A DNA stretch of 64,000 nucleotides, from NCBI RefSeq assembly GCF_000955955.1, contig NZ_JYJG01000004.1, forward strand, positions 67,374-131,373, written 5' to 3'. Source of the stretch: Lentzea aerocolonigenes. GTDB lineage: Bacteria; Actinomycetota; Actinomycetes; Mycobacteriales; Pseudonocardiaceae. The notes beneath the pieces were generated by a model. It made no database searches. It was given only the letters and a program-made list of their open reading frames with translations, and was not told where the DNA came from. Positions 63,935 through 64,000 of this stretch are shown in pieces. The position numbers were made by a program, and so were the translations under genes. Numbering within the stretch: position 1 is the stretch's first letter; every line of letters begins with the position of its first letter.

Positions 63935-64000
63935 GGCACAGGGCACTGTCAAGTGGTTCAACTCCGAGAAGGGCTTCGGCTTCATCGCCCAGGACAACGG
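63935..64000 (+). CDS. Cold-shock protein, 3' part outside the window
   Basis: 22 residues before the edge: AQGTVKWFNSEKGFGFI is the RNA-binding RNP1 start of CspA proteins. GGAGG lies 7 bases upstream. The 154-base region before it is non-coding and likely the long leader. Confidence 0.9.

Overview
The window is high-GC actinomycete DNA. The order of the first third (nitrobindin, SseC, thiosulfate sulfurtransferase, DUF4395, thioredoxin, LmeA-like protein, GlnR, MshD, PstSCAB, PhoU) follows the Mycobacterium tuberculosis Rv0813c-Rv0821c neighbourhood. MshD implies mycothiol, and GTG starts, GlnR and an AMED_5909-type protein point to Pseudonocardiales (a Lentzea/Saccharothrix/Amycolatopsis-like organism). 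The genus is an inference, not a sequence match.

Layout. 1-7710: three minus-strand secreted proteins, including two tandem paralogous giants (1280 and about 1135 aa) that share a lysozyme/transglycosylase-like core and a golvesin-like domain; one also has a C-terminal SGNH hydrolase, the other a ricin-like tail. 7825-12692: nitrobindin, then a sulfur operon preceded by a leaderless Cys-codon leader peptide and closed by a strong terminator, then a thioredoxin / LmeA-like / hydrolase operon. 12776-20413: glnR, mshD, a PHO-box-controlled pstSCAB cluster, a conserved hypothetical gene and phoU. 20486-36004: a very long Pro-rich LCP-family cell-wall ligase, a GGEEF diguanylate cyclase, a macro-domain / dus / lipoprotein operon, DUF4241, Cu/Zn-SOD-like protein, small membrane proteins, two serine hydrolases, a DHA2 MFS pump and a saccharopine-dehydrogenase-like protein.

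36103-36870 is a scar of two truncated genes (class II ribonucleotide reductase and serine recombinase). Directly beside it lies an about 11.6 kb actinomycete integrative and conjugative element (AICE, 36878-48492). It sits in a tRNA-Lys(UUU) gene between perfect 38-bp repeats. From right to left it carries integrase, excisionase, HUH-type Rep, FtsK/TraB translocase, small helper ORFs, a Pra-like activator, a frameshifted HTH/DUF5919 regulator with an operator palindrome, a NUDIX protein (Pif-like), an HD-domain protein and cargo. The cargo is visibly AT-richer and consists of an OLD/AAA15-type ATPase overlapping a small PD-(D/E)XK-like nuclease, the best candidate here for an uncharacterised defence module. 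Two unknown ORFs lie at the far left end.

48734-64000: aldo/keto reductase, a third serine hydrolase, a COG0523 GTPase with an LLM oxidoreductase, then a tightly coupled three-gene unit (YqiJ-like membrane protein, flotillin/YqiK, 1468-aa DUF3686/AAA ATPase). These are followed by a Pro-rich secreted protein, an F420/FMN-type split-barrel protein, an MpaB-like oxygenase, a GluB-like binding protein, an L,D-transpeptidase and the start of a cold-shock gene.
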